From assembly GCA_943735955.1 (NCBI GenBank), contig OX030956.1, positions 12,208,894 through 12,272,893 on the forward strand: DNA of 64,000 nt. The letters are read 5' to 3'. Positions within the stretch are counted from its first letter, which is position 1; each line of letters begins with the position of its first letter. Shown here one piece after another: positions 38,320-51,351 of the stretch. Source of the DNA: Piscicola geometra (Eukaryota > Annelida > Clitellata > Hirudinida > Piscicolidae). The position numbers and the translations under genes were made by a program. The notes beneath the pieces were generated by a model, which was given only the letters and a program-made list of their open reading frames with translations, was not told the origin of the DNA and did not search any database.

Positions 38320-40785
38320 AGACTTTCCAATTTTTGTCATGGTGCCCAAGATTTTAAGCTATTGTATTTATAAATATTTGAATAATTAGATAAAATTACC
38401 TTATTGTCTTTATATTATAAAATTTTAAAAAATTATTTTTTATATTTTGGATTTTAACTCTAATTTAATTTCTATTTAAAAAATTGTATAGCGCTTTTGG
38501 CAGTTTTCACTGCGCTATTCTGTTTGATATTTCCATCGGAAATATATGTGCGATTCTACGAATATTTTTTCTGACAGTTACTTTTATTATAAATTAAACT
38601 TTCAAGACAGCCCATGATATCACAAATGTCTTTAATTAAAAAAAGTTTAACATTTAACTGAAATTTTTTTCCAAGTATTGTAAATTACTTTAAATTTCCT
38701 TTTTTTAAATTTATTTGGCCATCAAGCAATTACAGGTCATTCATCCATAATTCTCATATCAGTTTAAAACTTTTTATTATTAATTTATCTTTTTTTATAT
38801 TTTTATTTATAACCGTGATTACTCCATCGCCTTAAATACACGTCAGTGATCTCCATGTGCCTCCTTGCTCAATCATCATCATCATCATCGTCACCATCAT
38901 CGTCATCATCATCATCATCATCATCATCATTATCATCTTTAAGTCTCATTATCATAAACTTTTTAATATTAAAGCATATTTCCGAATATACCAACGAAAA
39001 TAGATTCAAATATGTTTATCTTAATACTTTTCAACTTTTTGACAACATATACTGCTTATCTCTCTACACTGATCCTTGTCTACTTTCCATGCCTGTTCCA
39101 AAATCCACCTTCTTCCACACCCTCCACCCCCCCCCCCCCCCCCCCAGCAAAACCCTGATCATCCACCATATATAAACCCATCTACCCCCTTCTTACCTCT
39201 CCACCCTATTAACCACTTTTATGCATTCCACTCCCTCAACCATTCCCTCATCCACCCGACCCACCATCGTCTTCCTCCCACCATGGTGCGCTAACTGGGT
39301 TTGTATTATATATTCATCGTATAAATAAATGTATAGAAAATTGATTTTATTTGTAATAATTTAAATTATTATCATTATTGCTTTTGCTAAATAAACTTTT
39401 TTATATAATTGTTTCTTCTATTAAATGGGCTATTAGAGAGTTATTGGCAGTATCCTTAGGCCTCTTCTTAGTTGGCCATACATCATCATCATCATCATCC
39501 TCATCACCATCATCATCACCATCATCATCATCATCACCATCATCATCATCCTTATCATTATTAATAAGTGATATTTGTATTATAATTCACAATAAATTTA
39601 ATTTCAATCCGACTAAAGAATGCTTGCAAATCGACTGACAACTTTTTGATTGTTTATAACGTTTATTGAAGCTTGTGGCCCTTCGTTTCTCCTTCATCTA
39701 CAGTTATCCAATATTCCTCCACACTCATTTCATAATTCTCAACACTCATTTAATATTCCTCCAAACTCATTTCATACTTCCACGTCAACACTTCGTCGCC
39801 GTCACTGCTGACGCATGCGCGAATGAAGCAGACGAGTTTTGTTCAACGATTTCCCATCAATTCAACTCAATAACTTCAAAAACAATTTTTCAAATAAGTT
39901 GTCTTAGAGTTCATGATAACCAACTGATGCTTGATCTGTCAAAGGGCGTCCAAGTTGTGGTCTCAAATCACTTCGGGGTGACGCCCTTGAGCTACATTTC
40001 TCATTTTCTGTGCTGTCGAACGCTTTTTTGGTGCATCATTATCGCTGTTTTCTGGTTCACTAACAACTCAATTCCACTTTGGTTTACGCTCCAATAAAGC
40101 ATTGAAACAATCGCATGGAAGCCTCTCTTTTCCAGCTATGATTTAAGTTTTTTGTGTTTTTTTGTATGTCTGTGTATTTGTGTCTGTTGTTTTTTTTGTT
40201 TGTATGTGACAGAAAAAAATATTGAAAAATAATTTGTTATATGATTGTGTGTATGTTTAAATGTATCTTCAAATATACCTTCTTGAAGTTACCAATACAC
40301 AGTTGCCCAGTGAAACCATGCATGAAAAGAAAGTTTTTGTATTATTACCAATAGTTATTTAATTTTCAATAATGGTTAGGGTGTTATCAGTGGTGGAGGT
40401 AGAAACCTTAGTATTGAAGGAAGAATGGGCTGCAATACATTTTTTAACGGATTTGTAATCGCACTCAAAGTACTTTGATAAATCGTAGCAGTAGAAGTAG
40501 AAGAAGTATTATAAATATAATTGTTCTCAAAATTCACCAATTCCTTCATTATCGAATTTTTAAAATAAAAAGTAAAAAACTTTAAAAATGAATAAATAGT
40601 GAAATTGAATAAAATAAAAAAAATTATTCCTCAATTAAATGTTATAACCCATTGAAGAAACTAAGCTGAAAATGACAAACCCAAAAGCGTTCACTATAAA
40701 AATAGAGTAAATTATAATTAATTCCCCAGGGGAACTTTTAAGAAAGATTGGAGGTCGAATGAAATACATGGTATATCATTGCCTG
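38320..40785. other. intergenic, no gene recognised
   Basis: AT-rich with (ATC)n tracts at 38875-38935 and 39481-39560 and a poly-C run at about 39128-39146. A plus-strand frame at 39666-40097 and another at 39378-39638 have no recognisable family and are probably chance. Confidence 0.5.
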
Positions 40786-41516
40786 CAGTGTTATTTTCGT
40801 AATGAAAACGAAAACGACAATTCTGAATAACCGTTCCACGAAAACGAAAATAAAAACTAAATTTATTTTCAAAACGAAAACGAAAATAATAACTATAATT
40901 ATTTCCAAAACGAAACTGAAATAAAAACTATAAATATTTTCAAAACGAAAATTAAATAAATTTCAAAGTATGCCATAACGTGTAAATGTATAATTTATAT
41001 AAAAAATATATGTCTATGTTATAAACATTATCATTGGGCTTTATGAAAGTAGCGCCATTTATAAAACGTTATTTTATTACCGCTTCGCTTTGTCCATTAA
41101 ATTATCACTTATTTTAATCGTAAATTTGTTATTATATTTCAAATTTGTTATTAATCAATAATTTACGTACTCAATTCTTATATTATTTCAATTGACTGTT
41201 AATTTATAAAACTCATTTGTTGTTAATATACAGTTCTATTTAACTGTTTCATTTTATGATCAATTAGTTTTTTTAGATATAAAAAAATAGTTTTCAAAGT
41301 TGTAAATTAATATATTTTCAAACTAAAATGAAAATAAAAACTTTAATTATTTTCAAAACGAAAACGAAAATAAAAACTTTAATTATTTTCAAAACGAAAA
41401 CGAAAATAAAAACTATAATTATTTTCAAAACGAAAACGAAAATAAAAACTATAATTAATTCCAAAACGAAACTGAAATAAAAACTATAATTATTTTATGA
41501 AACGAAAATAACACTG
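40786..41516. mobile_element. hAT-type MITE, second copy
   Basis: 731 bp, same family as 35909-36582: identical terminal inverted repeats, and a target-site duplication matching at 7 of 8 positions (ATTGCCTG left, ATTGCATG right). Longer than the first copy because of one extra subterminal AACGAAAACGAAAATAAAAA unit and small indels. Confidence 0.95.
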
Positions 41517-41879
41517 ATTGCATGTCAGTTACTGTTAAACTAGCCTCATCAGTGCCTTCAACTGTATATAATAAAAAATTGTTTGTCTACCATTTCAACT
41601 TTTAAAATGTTTTAAACACAAACTTTTAAACAAAAATTCATTATTTTAGAGTTCACTCTGTGAAGTCCATCACGAGCCCCCCAAAGGCCCTTTGAAAAAC
41701 GACCTTAAACAGTGTTTCTTAAGCCAAGGAATGTCCTGTAACAGATCTGTAATGTGTGTTGAAACTAGTTTGAACAACACCAAACGTGATGACGTAAGAG
41801 TGTTATGGCGGGCTTGATGATGATCGCCTAATGTGGTTTGTAAACATCCTTTAATTACACTTGTGACAGTAGGCTACAG

Positions 41880-42055
41880 TAATGATGATGGCGAGAAAGG
41901 ATGATAATGATGAAGATGATAATGATGATGATGATAATGATGATGATGATAATGATGATGATGATAATGATGATGATGATAATGATGATGATGATAATGA
42001 TGATGATGATAATGATGATGATAAGGATAATGATGATGATGATAATGATGATATT
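41880..42055. repeat. (GATGATGATAAT)n minisatellite
   Basis: About eleven 15-bp units of GATAATGATGATGAT. Open frames on both strands (poly-Asp/Asn, poly-Met/Ile) are artefacts. Confidence 0.95.
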
Positions 42056-42059
42056 CATC

Positions 42060-43071
42060 TTAATATTAGTAGCACGTGGTCTTAGGAAGACACACTTCTT
42101 CTCCACATTCCATAGATACAATGACATATATGGAGTGGTAGAGAAGAGCGTTACTCCACGACTCGGTGATTTATATGATGGAATGGATGGTTGAGGATGA
42201 GTGTGCGGGAAATGGTGGAGTCTCAAACCCTGTACAGGAAAAGGGATAAACCAACAAGGGTGAGATAGTGGTGTGTTTGTGAGAGGGGGGAGGATGAGAA
42301 AAGATGTGTTGTGAAGCGATCCAGTGGGCAGACAAACTTGTAACGGTTTTCCAGATCAGCTGAAGAATTGTAATCTTTTAGTTCGGATCGCTGTGGAAAT
42401 GTGCTTGTGGAAAATATTTTTATTTGAAACTTTGTTTTATTTTTTCTTCAACTACATGCACAACTAAATGAACGAATAAATTAGCACGATTCATAATTTA
42501 CTAGGAAGAGAAGTCTTTAAACTTGCGTGAACCACCCAAACCTGATGCATATGTTGAAACTTAAGTAAATTTGCACCACTCACATATTTTATACTTATTT
42601 TTTGTGTGTTATTAGTTTTAAAAATTGATTAATTGCAATAAAATTAATGAAACCTCAAACCTTTTAAAGCAGTTATCCGACCTGAATAGACAGAATCGTC
42701 TGCAATAAGCTGTAATAAATACCGTAACGAACTCTCAAATAATTCAGTTCATGATAAGCCCTATCTTTTAAAACCTTACTTTAAATCTTTTATAACTTTC
42801 CATTGAGCCTACACAAACAATCAATTTTACAATTCAACACCAACATCAACAAAAACAGCAACAACAGCAACAGTAAAAACAAAACAACAACTTCCGCTAC
42901 TTTATAGGCTTGCTTCGAAACGTGTTAGCACCAACAACTCTACTCCAAGAAACAAAGTACCACTCTCCCCTCCTTGCATCTCTCTTTCCACCTCAGCATC
43001 TCTCCTCCTTGCTCCTCTCTCCACCTCAGCCTCTCTCCACTAACTCTTGCTTGCTGAGAAGCGTGCCGTTG
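42060..43071. other. intergenic, no gene seen
   Basis: Sequence between the GAT array and the hAT element. CT-rich duplicated segment (CATCTCTCTTTCCACCTCAG / CCTCTCTCCACTAACTC) at 42975-43050. Confidence 0.4.
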
Positions 43072-43079
43072 CTCTAGAT

Positions 43080-45229
43080 CAGAGGTGCACAACCCGCGGG
43101 CCGTATACGGCCCTCCGGCCTGTTTGATGCGGCCCCCAGACAACTAGTCCATTTTGGCTATTTGCGGCCCTAACAGAATTTTAAATCGACGCACCCGCCC
43201 ATCTTTTTTTTAATAGTACTGTTTGCACTTTCCTAATATAAAACGATTGAAACAACAACAACGAGCGATAATTGAGTTATTTTAATTTAGTAAGAATGTC
43301 AAAGAGTAAAATTGAAGCATAAAATCGTCAGTTTAATGAAGAATGGACAAATGCAGCATTTCAATGGAACAGCTTTTGTCGCGAGTCCGTAACTGTAATG
43401 AAGGACTACAATTGCAAAAGACATTATGAAACCAAACACGCTGCTACGTTTGATGATGTGAAAGACGAAGCTAGAAAAAATATAATTGATCAACTTGTAA
43501 AAAGATTTTCATCTGAGCCAAATATTTTTACAAAAAAAGTTAATGAAAATAAGACTTTTGTTCGTGCCGGTTGTGCTGTAGCACAGATTGTTGCGCGATT
43601 GTCTCGACCATTTACTGATGGTGATTTCGTCAGACTGCATGCAAGCCATTTGCAAAGAAGTCTGTCCTGAGAAAACAGACCTGTTCAACAAAGTGCCATT
43701 GTCACGGATGACTTTCCAGTGCCGGGTGGTTGATTTATCCAATGACGTTTGCGTGACAAGCTTGCCTTTTGCAAGTATTTTTCAATTGCCTTAGATGAGA
43801 GCACGGATAACGTTGACACAGCACAGCTTTTGGTTTTTGCTCGTGCGGTGGATGAGAACTGTAAATTAACTCAGGAATTAACAGGAATGGCCTCACTACG
43901 TGGACGTACGACTGGTGCAGATATTTTGGAAAAGTGAAATCTGTTCTTGACGTTCAATGGCCAAAGCTCTGTAGTGTTACTACTGACGGTGCACCCGCCA
44001 TGACTGGTAAAGAATTAGGACTTGTTGCTCATCTGCGATCATATTTGCGAGACTTAGGAATTCCAACAGACACCATCGACGCATACCACTGCATCATACA
44101 TCAAGAGTCACTGTGTACACGATTCATTAATTTTGATAATGTTATGAAATTTGTTCTTAAATCAGTGAACTTCATATGAGCAAAAGGACTTAACCATCGA
44201 CAATTAAGATCATTTCTTGAAAAAATTGAGTCAAAATATCGTGACATACCATATCACACTTATGTAAGGTGGTTGAGTCGAGGAAAAGTTCTAACTAGGT
44301 TTGTTGAGTTACGAAAGGAAATCTGTGAATTCCTTGTTACCAAAGGCAAAGACACAGCTGTTTTTACAGACAAACAGTGGTTGGCAGACTTAGCATTTTT
44401 TGACAGACATAACAGAACACTTAAATAAATTGAATCTGCGTCTTCAAGGCAAAGATCACTACATCTTTTATATGTACCAAGAGCTGCTGTCATTCACCTT
44501 GAAGCTACGGCTGTTTTGTTCGAATCTGCAATCTGTTAATTTATGTCATTTTCTTTTTTTTTCAGATTTTCAGAAGGAATACCAGTTTGACTTCAATAAA
44601 TACCACGACAATTTTGAAGCGTTACTAAAGGAATTTAATGAACGTTTTGATGCATTCAGGGAGAATAAGGATTTATTCAACTTCATCCGTGACCCTTTCT
44701 CTTTTGCTGTAGAATCCGTACCTGAGCAATGTCAGTTAGAAGTCATTGATTTTCAATTTTCACCAGAATTAATGCCTGCGTTTCAGCATAACTCCATTTT
44801 AACTTTTTATGGAAGTCTTAGTTCAGTTAAATATGGAGCGGTCAAAGATTTGGCTTGCCGAATCCTGTCTGAATTTGGCGGCACATACGTTGGTGAACAA
44901 ACGTTTTCAGTCATGAACACAAATAAAAATAAACTGAGATCATCTTTGACTGATGATAATCTTTGTTCGATTTTGAGGTTTGCAACAACAGAACTCGAAC
45001 CCAATATTAACAATGTTGTTGCAACCATTCAGGCTCAACCTTCTCATTAAAATACTGACATTTAGTTATTCATACATGTTTAAATAACGTTATTTTTTAT
45101 GACATTCATTAAAAATTTGCATTCTTTGAGTTGTTTTATTGTGTCATCTATGTGCACGCTGATGCGGCCCTTGGAGCCCAAGTACTCAGTAATTTTGGCC
45201 CTCAGGCTGAAAAAGGTTGTGCACCCCTG
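43080..45229 (+). mobile_element. complete hAT transposon with exact 8-bp target duplication
   Basis: 2150 bp. Termini CAGAGGTGCACAACCCGCGG and (reverse complement) CAGGGGTGCACAACCTTTTT form the inverted repeats. Target-site duplication CTCTAGAT is identical at 43072-43079 and 45230-45237. It encodes a degenerate transposase (see next entry). Confidence 0.95.
43296..45050 (+). pseudogene. decayed hAT transposase, GTF2IRD2/ZBED-like
   Basis: Reads from ATG near 43296 as MSKSKIEA then an in-frame stop, then QFNEEWTNAAFQWNSFCRE and CKRHYETKHAATFD (remnant of the N-terminal zinc-finger region). The body is spread over several frames: YFSIALDESTDNVDTAQLLV, SVTTDGAPAMTGKELGLVAH, AYHCIIHQESLC, PYHTYVRWLSRGKVL, and the C-terminal dimerisation domain CRILSEFGGTYVGEQTFSVM with MNTNKNKLRSSLTDDNL. 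The order and motifs match the hAT transposase domesticated in GTF2IRD2 and related ZBED-like proteins. At least one stop and several frameshifts make it non-functional. Confidence 0.88.
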
Positions 45230-45237
45230 CTCTAGAT

Positions 45238-48200
45238 TATAAAAGCTGCTTTGTAGAGAAGAAGATGATGTGGTAATGATGATGATAATGGTGATGATAA
45301 TGATGATGATGGTGATGATGATGATAGTGGTGGTGGTGATGATGGTGTGGTAATGATGGAGGGGGAATAAGAATGATGATGGTGGTGTGGTGATGGTGTT
45401 GGATAGCATGATGATGAAACGGGTGATGTATGATGGAATGAATGTTTTTCTAAGAAAAAGTTAATGATGAGAAGGAATGTAAAAGATAAAGATAAAATAT
45501 TAGGTATGAGGATGATGATGATGATGATGATGATAATGATGATTGCCCGTGCATGAGTGTGGGAAAAAAGAGTGCAAAATTGCAGGAATTCAAGATAAAT
45601 TCACGAGAAGTCTGCAGAAAAAGAAACAGCTGAAGGACCTGCAGCAGAATGCGGCAATTCACCTCATTCATTCATTCTTGAAAAGTCGTAAAAAAGTACA
45701 AAAAAACTTTGTAAATTGAGCATGTAAACCCTTTGAAGATAAGTTTGAAATGATGAGTTTTTGTGTAATTTTGCGGATGAAGCATCATTGAAGGAGTCAA
45801 TCCAGCCAGGGAAATCAGGCACTACTGAGACTATCTTATAGGTGATTAGGCGCCTTGGGAATCTAGGTGGTTACCAATTAGATGAAAATTGATTTTCTTG
45901 TACTTATATTTGTATTTTCAGCCACATTTTTTAAAGATTATAAATAAAATGTTTAGCATGATTTAATAAAATACAAAAGAAACTATTTTAAAATAGTTAC
46001 CCATTCAGAAAATCTCTCTTTCTTTAAATTTAAACTTAAATTCAAAAGGAATATTCATGAGGGAGAAATGAATACGTAATGATGCACTTTTGTGCGTCTC
46101 AGACTGGCACAAATCAAATGTGAGTCTGCGAGTAACATGGTGCTGCTACTACCAACAGACCACTTCTGGGAAATAACATGAATTCGTTATAATCAGAGTG
46201 GATAAAATTCAAAATAAGCGCTACACCATGATGGAGTTTTGTCGTTTCTATGTTTTCAGTTTTTGAATATATTTTCACAGTGTTTGGAGTGGGTAGTGTT
46301 TAAAAAAGAGTATAAAAAAGTTATCATGCATAATATTTCGTTTTGGCTGTTTATATTTATTTAGTCATGGTCACAAATGGAGTCTAACCGTAATCGATCA
46401 ATATGATGGTTATAATAACTATTTACTCCATGGCAACCACATCGTGATGATGATGGTCAGGATGATGATGATGATGGTGATAAAGATGGTAGCAGAGATG
46501 ATGAGGGTGGTGATGACGGTGGTGGTGATGATGATGATTGTGATGATGAGGGGGGTGATGATGATGATGAAAGTGATTATGAGGGTGATGGTGGTGATTA
46601 TGATGATGATGATGATGAGGGAAATGATGATGATGGTGATGATGACGATGGTGGTCTGTTTCAAGAGTAGAAATAATTAGGTCTGTGTATTTCGATATGT
46701 GCCTGCTTACACTAAAGCGATAACTGAAAACATGTTTGTGTAGATGTATGTGTGTATGTATGTGTGTATATTTCATTTTGTATGTGTGGTGGCTGAAATA
46801 TTGATGGTGGAGTTATGCTAATCAGTGACACAGAATCTAGTTTTATTAAACTTTTAGGAAGTGATGAATGAGTGAGTGGCTGGAAATGAATGAGTGATAA
46901 AGAAAGAGTAATTAATAAATATTTTTTTAATTAAAAGAAAATGATTAAAATATATGAAATAGCTCACTACAGTGTTGCCATGGGTTTGATTGGATGGGGT
47001 AGATAACAGTAGATAAAACGCAAAAATCAGTATTCTAAAATACTCTCAAAGGCATTAAACGGACTATTCAGTAATAGTTCGCATCATTACTTCTACTATT
47101 ACTTCAATAGCTATCATTAAATTCAATTTTAGTAATAGTATTTTTAATGATCGGAACCAAATGGGTCTTTTAAGAGCATGTTTCCACAGATGCTTCTTGC
47201 CATCATGTAGGCGTTTTTAAAAAATCCCCATGTTTCTCAGTACTTTATCTTGAAAACGTCTTCACAGTTGTTTGCATGGACGCCATCTCACGCATACTTG
47301 TGTCTCGGTGCAAAGTCTGTGCCTAAGGTTAAAGGGACTCCGTTCCTTCAGATTGCCGAGTTGTGCTTTTGTGTTATGGAAGTTGAGTATGTGTGCCTTG
47401 AATAAATAAATAGAGTTAATTTTGATTTTCTATGGTTTTGTGCAAGATGTTTAGTTAGAAACAGGGTAACTAAGCACTATCATCCTTAAGATAATGTTTA
47501 TTCATTCACATATTTCAAAACGAAAATAAATAAATACTTGAACAAAAACTTTAAATTTGACAATTACTTTTAAAACAATTCATTTCAACAACCATCTCGA
47601 GCGCCATTTCATCTTTCAAGATTCATTTGAACACAGCGCATACGTTCAAGAATGCAAGGCATGGTTCGTTCTAAGACGAATGTAGTGATGTAAGCATCTA
47701 AAATGTATGTCAGTGTTGGAGAGCTCTCACAGCACATATATGTGTGTGCTACACGGCTGTGAAGTTGGAGCTGATGTGGGCTGCAGCTGAAGAGCCTAAC
47801 AGCCCTCTATGTTGTTACATCTTCTTCGTAACTGCGCATCATCATCATCATCATTTTCAGAATCATCATCATTATTATAAACATGACTGCCATAAGAACA
47901 TGAACATTATTTTAAGGTATTGTTGTGATTACATTATTTGCAGTATATGTTTGTAGTTTTGGCATTTGAAACTTTTCTCCATGCGTTCTTTGGCTGCTGC
48001 ATCAGCATCTTTCTTTGTTTCTTGCAACTTCTTTGTCTCTAAAGTCATCACTTGCTGAATTTCATCACTCAATCATTTCACATAGGTTTTCTTTAATTTC
48101 TATTATATTTCCTATTTGAAATGCTTACCGAAAAGTCGGCCTATATTATTCGCGGTAAATTTTCCAATTAGTAATGCTCCTTACATTATCGAATTTGTTT

Positions 48201-49040
48201 GCTAGAAAGTAATTAATCAACAGCATATTTTCAGAAAATTTTAGTTTTAAACAAGTATGAATGATGACTTTAATGGTGAAAGAGCGTAATTAGTAGGTCG
48301 ATTAATTTATATCTGGAGTTACTTATGTAAAGCCTGTCCCGTCAACTCAATATTTACCAACTTATCCTTTATTCCGATTAACAATTATAAAATAATTAAT
48401 ATAAATTCGAAAATGTCTATTAAACCCTATCTGCTATAGGTCTGTGAATAAGCAAAATCTCAGAATAAATAATTATTTAATCTTTACATAAATTCAAGTT
48501 AATATTCAATAGAAGAATTGAAGCCACTCACATCATCCCGATCCACCACCAGCATCTCTACAACACTTGACAAACTACAACGCTGACTCCAAATTCTAAC
48601 TCTTTGACTAGACATTATTTATAGACAACCATACACTGATATCCGTATATAGGAGAATAGCAAGTATGTAGAATTTCATACATGTATACATATGAAAATA
48701 TATGTCAAGAACAGTTTAGAGTTATTTCCCATCTGATCTTACAAGAAAATGTTTTAAAGATTTACGGAAATTTTTTAAGACCAAATGTTGCATTTCAGAG
48801 GATGGGGAGATGGCTTGGCATTTTCGGTTTAACGTTAATTCACTTGAAGAAAAGGCATACAAAGAATGTTTAAAAACATTGAAAAACGTTAAATTTTTTA
48901 ATTGTTATTCATTCTTATATCTTATTTTAAAATAAATTTTATTTTACATGTAATATTATTTCCAAAAACTGTGTTTTATTGAATGTCTTTTTTTAAGGAC
49001 ACTATGCAGTAATACTGATGGTAAAAACAATTATTTTCAG
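45238..49040. other. intergenic with GAT-rich tracts; no gene recognised
   Basis: GAT/GGT repeats at 45265-45350, 45510-45545 and 46444-46655. Several short open frames (for example 47744-47956 and 48682-48873) show no family signature. An ATC tract lies at 47836-47880. Confidence 0.5.
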
Positions 49041-49124
49041 ATTCGCTCTTCTTCTTCTTCTTCCGTGTATACTAGACTCAGTCTATATGTAGACTATTAT
49101 GTCCAGTTTTAATAGTTTTTCAAT

Positions 49125-49545
49125 GACAGGCCTCCAGTAGGGACTTGAAGGCATCTGGAGTGCGGGCCGATACGACTGAATCTGGCAGGGCATTCCATTC
49201 TTTAATGGTGCGTGGGAAGAATGCACTACGTAGGTAATCAGCATGGTGGTGAGGCTCTAGGTATGCATGTTGGTGGGCGCCACGCACTGTCTTTGCTATC
49301 GGCTTAGCGTACTGGTGACTTTCGTTTACGGCTACTAGCTTGTTGTGGATTTTGTACATCAATACTAGTCTTTGTTGTTTTCGGCCAGTGGTGTCCATTT
49401 CAAACTGTCCAGCATCTCGCTTACGCTTGCATTGTACCGCCAGCAGCCGGTAACGTATCTTGCAGCTGTCCTTTGTATCATTTCTATTTTCGTTATGTTG
49501 GCTCTCGTGTGAGGGTCCCAAACTGCGCAGGCATATTCCAGATGA
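49125..49545 (-). pseudogene. 3' end of a non-LTR retrotransposon (LINE) with GAA-repeat tail
   Basis: The minus strand reads LEYACAVWDPHTRANITKIE and MIQRTAARYVTGCWRYN, then after a frameshift RLVLMYKIHNKLVAV and SAFFPRTIKEWNALPDSVV, ending with a stop near 49120. This is the conserved C-terminal region after the reverse transcriptase of many LINE families. Downstream the minus strand continues about 70 bp to a (GAA)n tail at 49050-49065, as expected of a 3' terminus. The 5' part is missing: the fragment abuts piggyBac sequence at about 49546. Confidence 0.85.
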
Positions 49546-50701
49546 AGTCCTTAGTATTTTGGAAGATGACAATGATTTCTTTTCATTTAGACAAGATGGC
49601 CAAAGTGCGTCCATTATTTGATGCTATGAATGAAAGATTTTTCAAATTTTGGCCCAAAAAATGTCATTTGGCGATTGATGAATCAATGGTTCCATATTAT
49701 GGAAGGCATTCATCAAAACAGTTTATCAGAGGAAAACCCATAAGGTTTGGATATAAAGTTTGGTGCCTACATAATAGGTTTGGGTATTTTGTAAACTGTT
49801 ACCCGTATCAAGGAGCCTCGGAAGAGTTCAATAGCGAATTAGGACTTGGTGGATCGGTGGTATATAAACTAATAAAATGCTTACCAAAAGACACTCCATT
49901 TGATTTATTTTTTGATAATTTCTCCACCTCTTTTAGGTTGATTGAACATTTAAAAAATAATAATATATTTGCAACTGGCACAGTTAGAAAAAACCGGATA
50001 GAAAAATGTCCAATCCAAGATGTTGAAATAATGAAAAAAAAGCCAAGAGGATAATATGACTATTTATTGGATGAAGAATCGAATATCATTGTGGTAAGGT
50101 GGAATGATAATAGCGTTGTTACTTTACTTTCAATTAATCATGGAGTGGAGCCTATAAAAGAGGTGAAAAGATGGTCAGCATCTCAAAAAAAACATGTGCA
50201 AATTCCACAGCCTTTCCTTATAAACCGATATAATCATTACATGGGTGGAACGGACCAAATGGATAAAAATATTGAAAATGTTAGAATAAATATAAGGCTA
50301 AAAAAGTGGTGGTGGCCTTTTTAATTGATGCCTCTGCCCACAATGCCTGGTGCATTTTAAAAATATATAATAAAAATGAAAAATTTACATGTGTGCAGTT
50401 TAGACGTCAGGTTGTGAAATCAATTCTAGGCTAAATTGATGTGAGTTTTTTTTATTATTCATGTTAAACTGAAATATTTATAATTTTTTCATATGGTTTC
50501 AAACAGATCAAAAAAGAATCCATGAATTTAGCTAAAAGCGTGAAAGCAGATGTCCGATACGATGGAAAAGATCATTTTATTGGTAAAATTGAAGATGGCC
50601 AAAAAAGATGCAAGCAATGTGGAAAGAAAGTGCAAAAGAAATGCCTTAAATGTAATTTAGCATTACATTTGGAGTGCTTCAGCATCTTCAACGAATCGTG
50701 A
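49546..50701 (+). pseudogene. piggyBac transposase remnant, 5' truncated
   Basis: DDE transposase of the piggyBac superfamily. Segments: KVRPLFDAMNERFFKFWPKK, CHLAIDESMVPYYGRHSSKQ, GYKVWCLHNRFGYFVNCYPY, DLFFDNFSTSFRLIEHLK, then after an in-frame stop near 50052 NIIVVRWNDNSVV, and NRYNHYMGGTDQMDKNI, and after a further stop the C-terminal cysteine-rich domain (CKQCGKKVQKKCLKCNLALH). Two catalytic Asp positions (DESMVP and FDNF) and the GGTDQMD motif are retained, but stops break the frame. The N-terminal third is absent where the LINE fragment begins. Confidence 0.9.
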
Positions 50702-50872
50702 TTGCCGTCAGTAGCAATGCATAGTGTCCTTTTTTAAAGACATTTTTTTTTCATCATTACTTTTTTTGTATAAAATATTTCAGACTAATTTTTTGATTTT
50801 ATTTTTTAGAATCAGTTTTTCAATAAAATTTAACAAAAATTAATTATTTTGAGTCATGGGTTAATGGGTTAA
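50702..50872 (+). mobile_element. probable piggyBac 3' terminus and TTAA target site
   Basis: Downstream of the transposase the sequence ends CATGGGTTAATGGG followed by TTAA (50869-50872), the invariant piggyBac target. The left terminus was not found. Confidence 0.55.
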
Positions 50873-51350
50873 ACGTTCGAAAATAGTTTTATTCAACAAA
50901 AATTGAAGTGCAGTCATAACTGGTTAGTTCATGAGAATGGCAAATCAACCTTTCACAGTAACTGAGTATAGTCAAAATAAATTAAGATTGGCAAATTAAA
51001 TTCTGAAGGTTTATGCAGATTGGGTGGAGAGAAGTTGTGAGGTTTGACAGGTGTTTGAGCTGGCTTGAATAAACTGAAGAGTTAGAAACGGATGAAACGC
51101 TACATCGAATGAAGAAAAAAAATCATTTTAAAAAGAAAGACATACAATAAAACCAAAAAATTTAAAAACTGAACAATAAATAAAATTTAAATATAATATA
51201 TAATATAAGAGAAATATGAAAAAAAATTGAAAAACTTATAAAACATCAACAACCAAAAACTTAAATGAAAGATTAATAAAAAAAGTGAAAATAATATTTA
51301 TTTATTTAATGATTTAAATTATTAAAAAAGTCGCGATAAGATGAATTCAA
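50873..51350. other. intergenic, 3' flank of the BORCS5 gene
   Basis: AT-rich, no coding signal. Candidate minus-strand polyadenylation signals (TTTATT on the plus strand) lie at about 51178 and 51299. Confidence 0.45.
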
Positions 51351-51351
51351 A

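Noticed and set aside
39666..40097. 143-codon plus-strand frame
   Set aside because: No domain, starts in low-complexity sequence, no splice or family support.
41882..42226. Asp/Asn-rich plus-strand frame as an acidic protein
   Set aside because: Derived entirely from a 15-bp GAT-type minisatellite with matching artefact frames on the other strand.
46419..46776. His- and Ile-rich frames
   Set aside because: Translation of degenerate GAT repeats.
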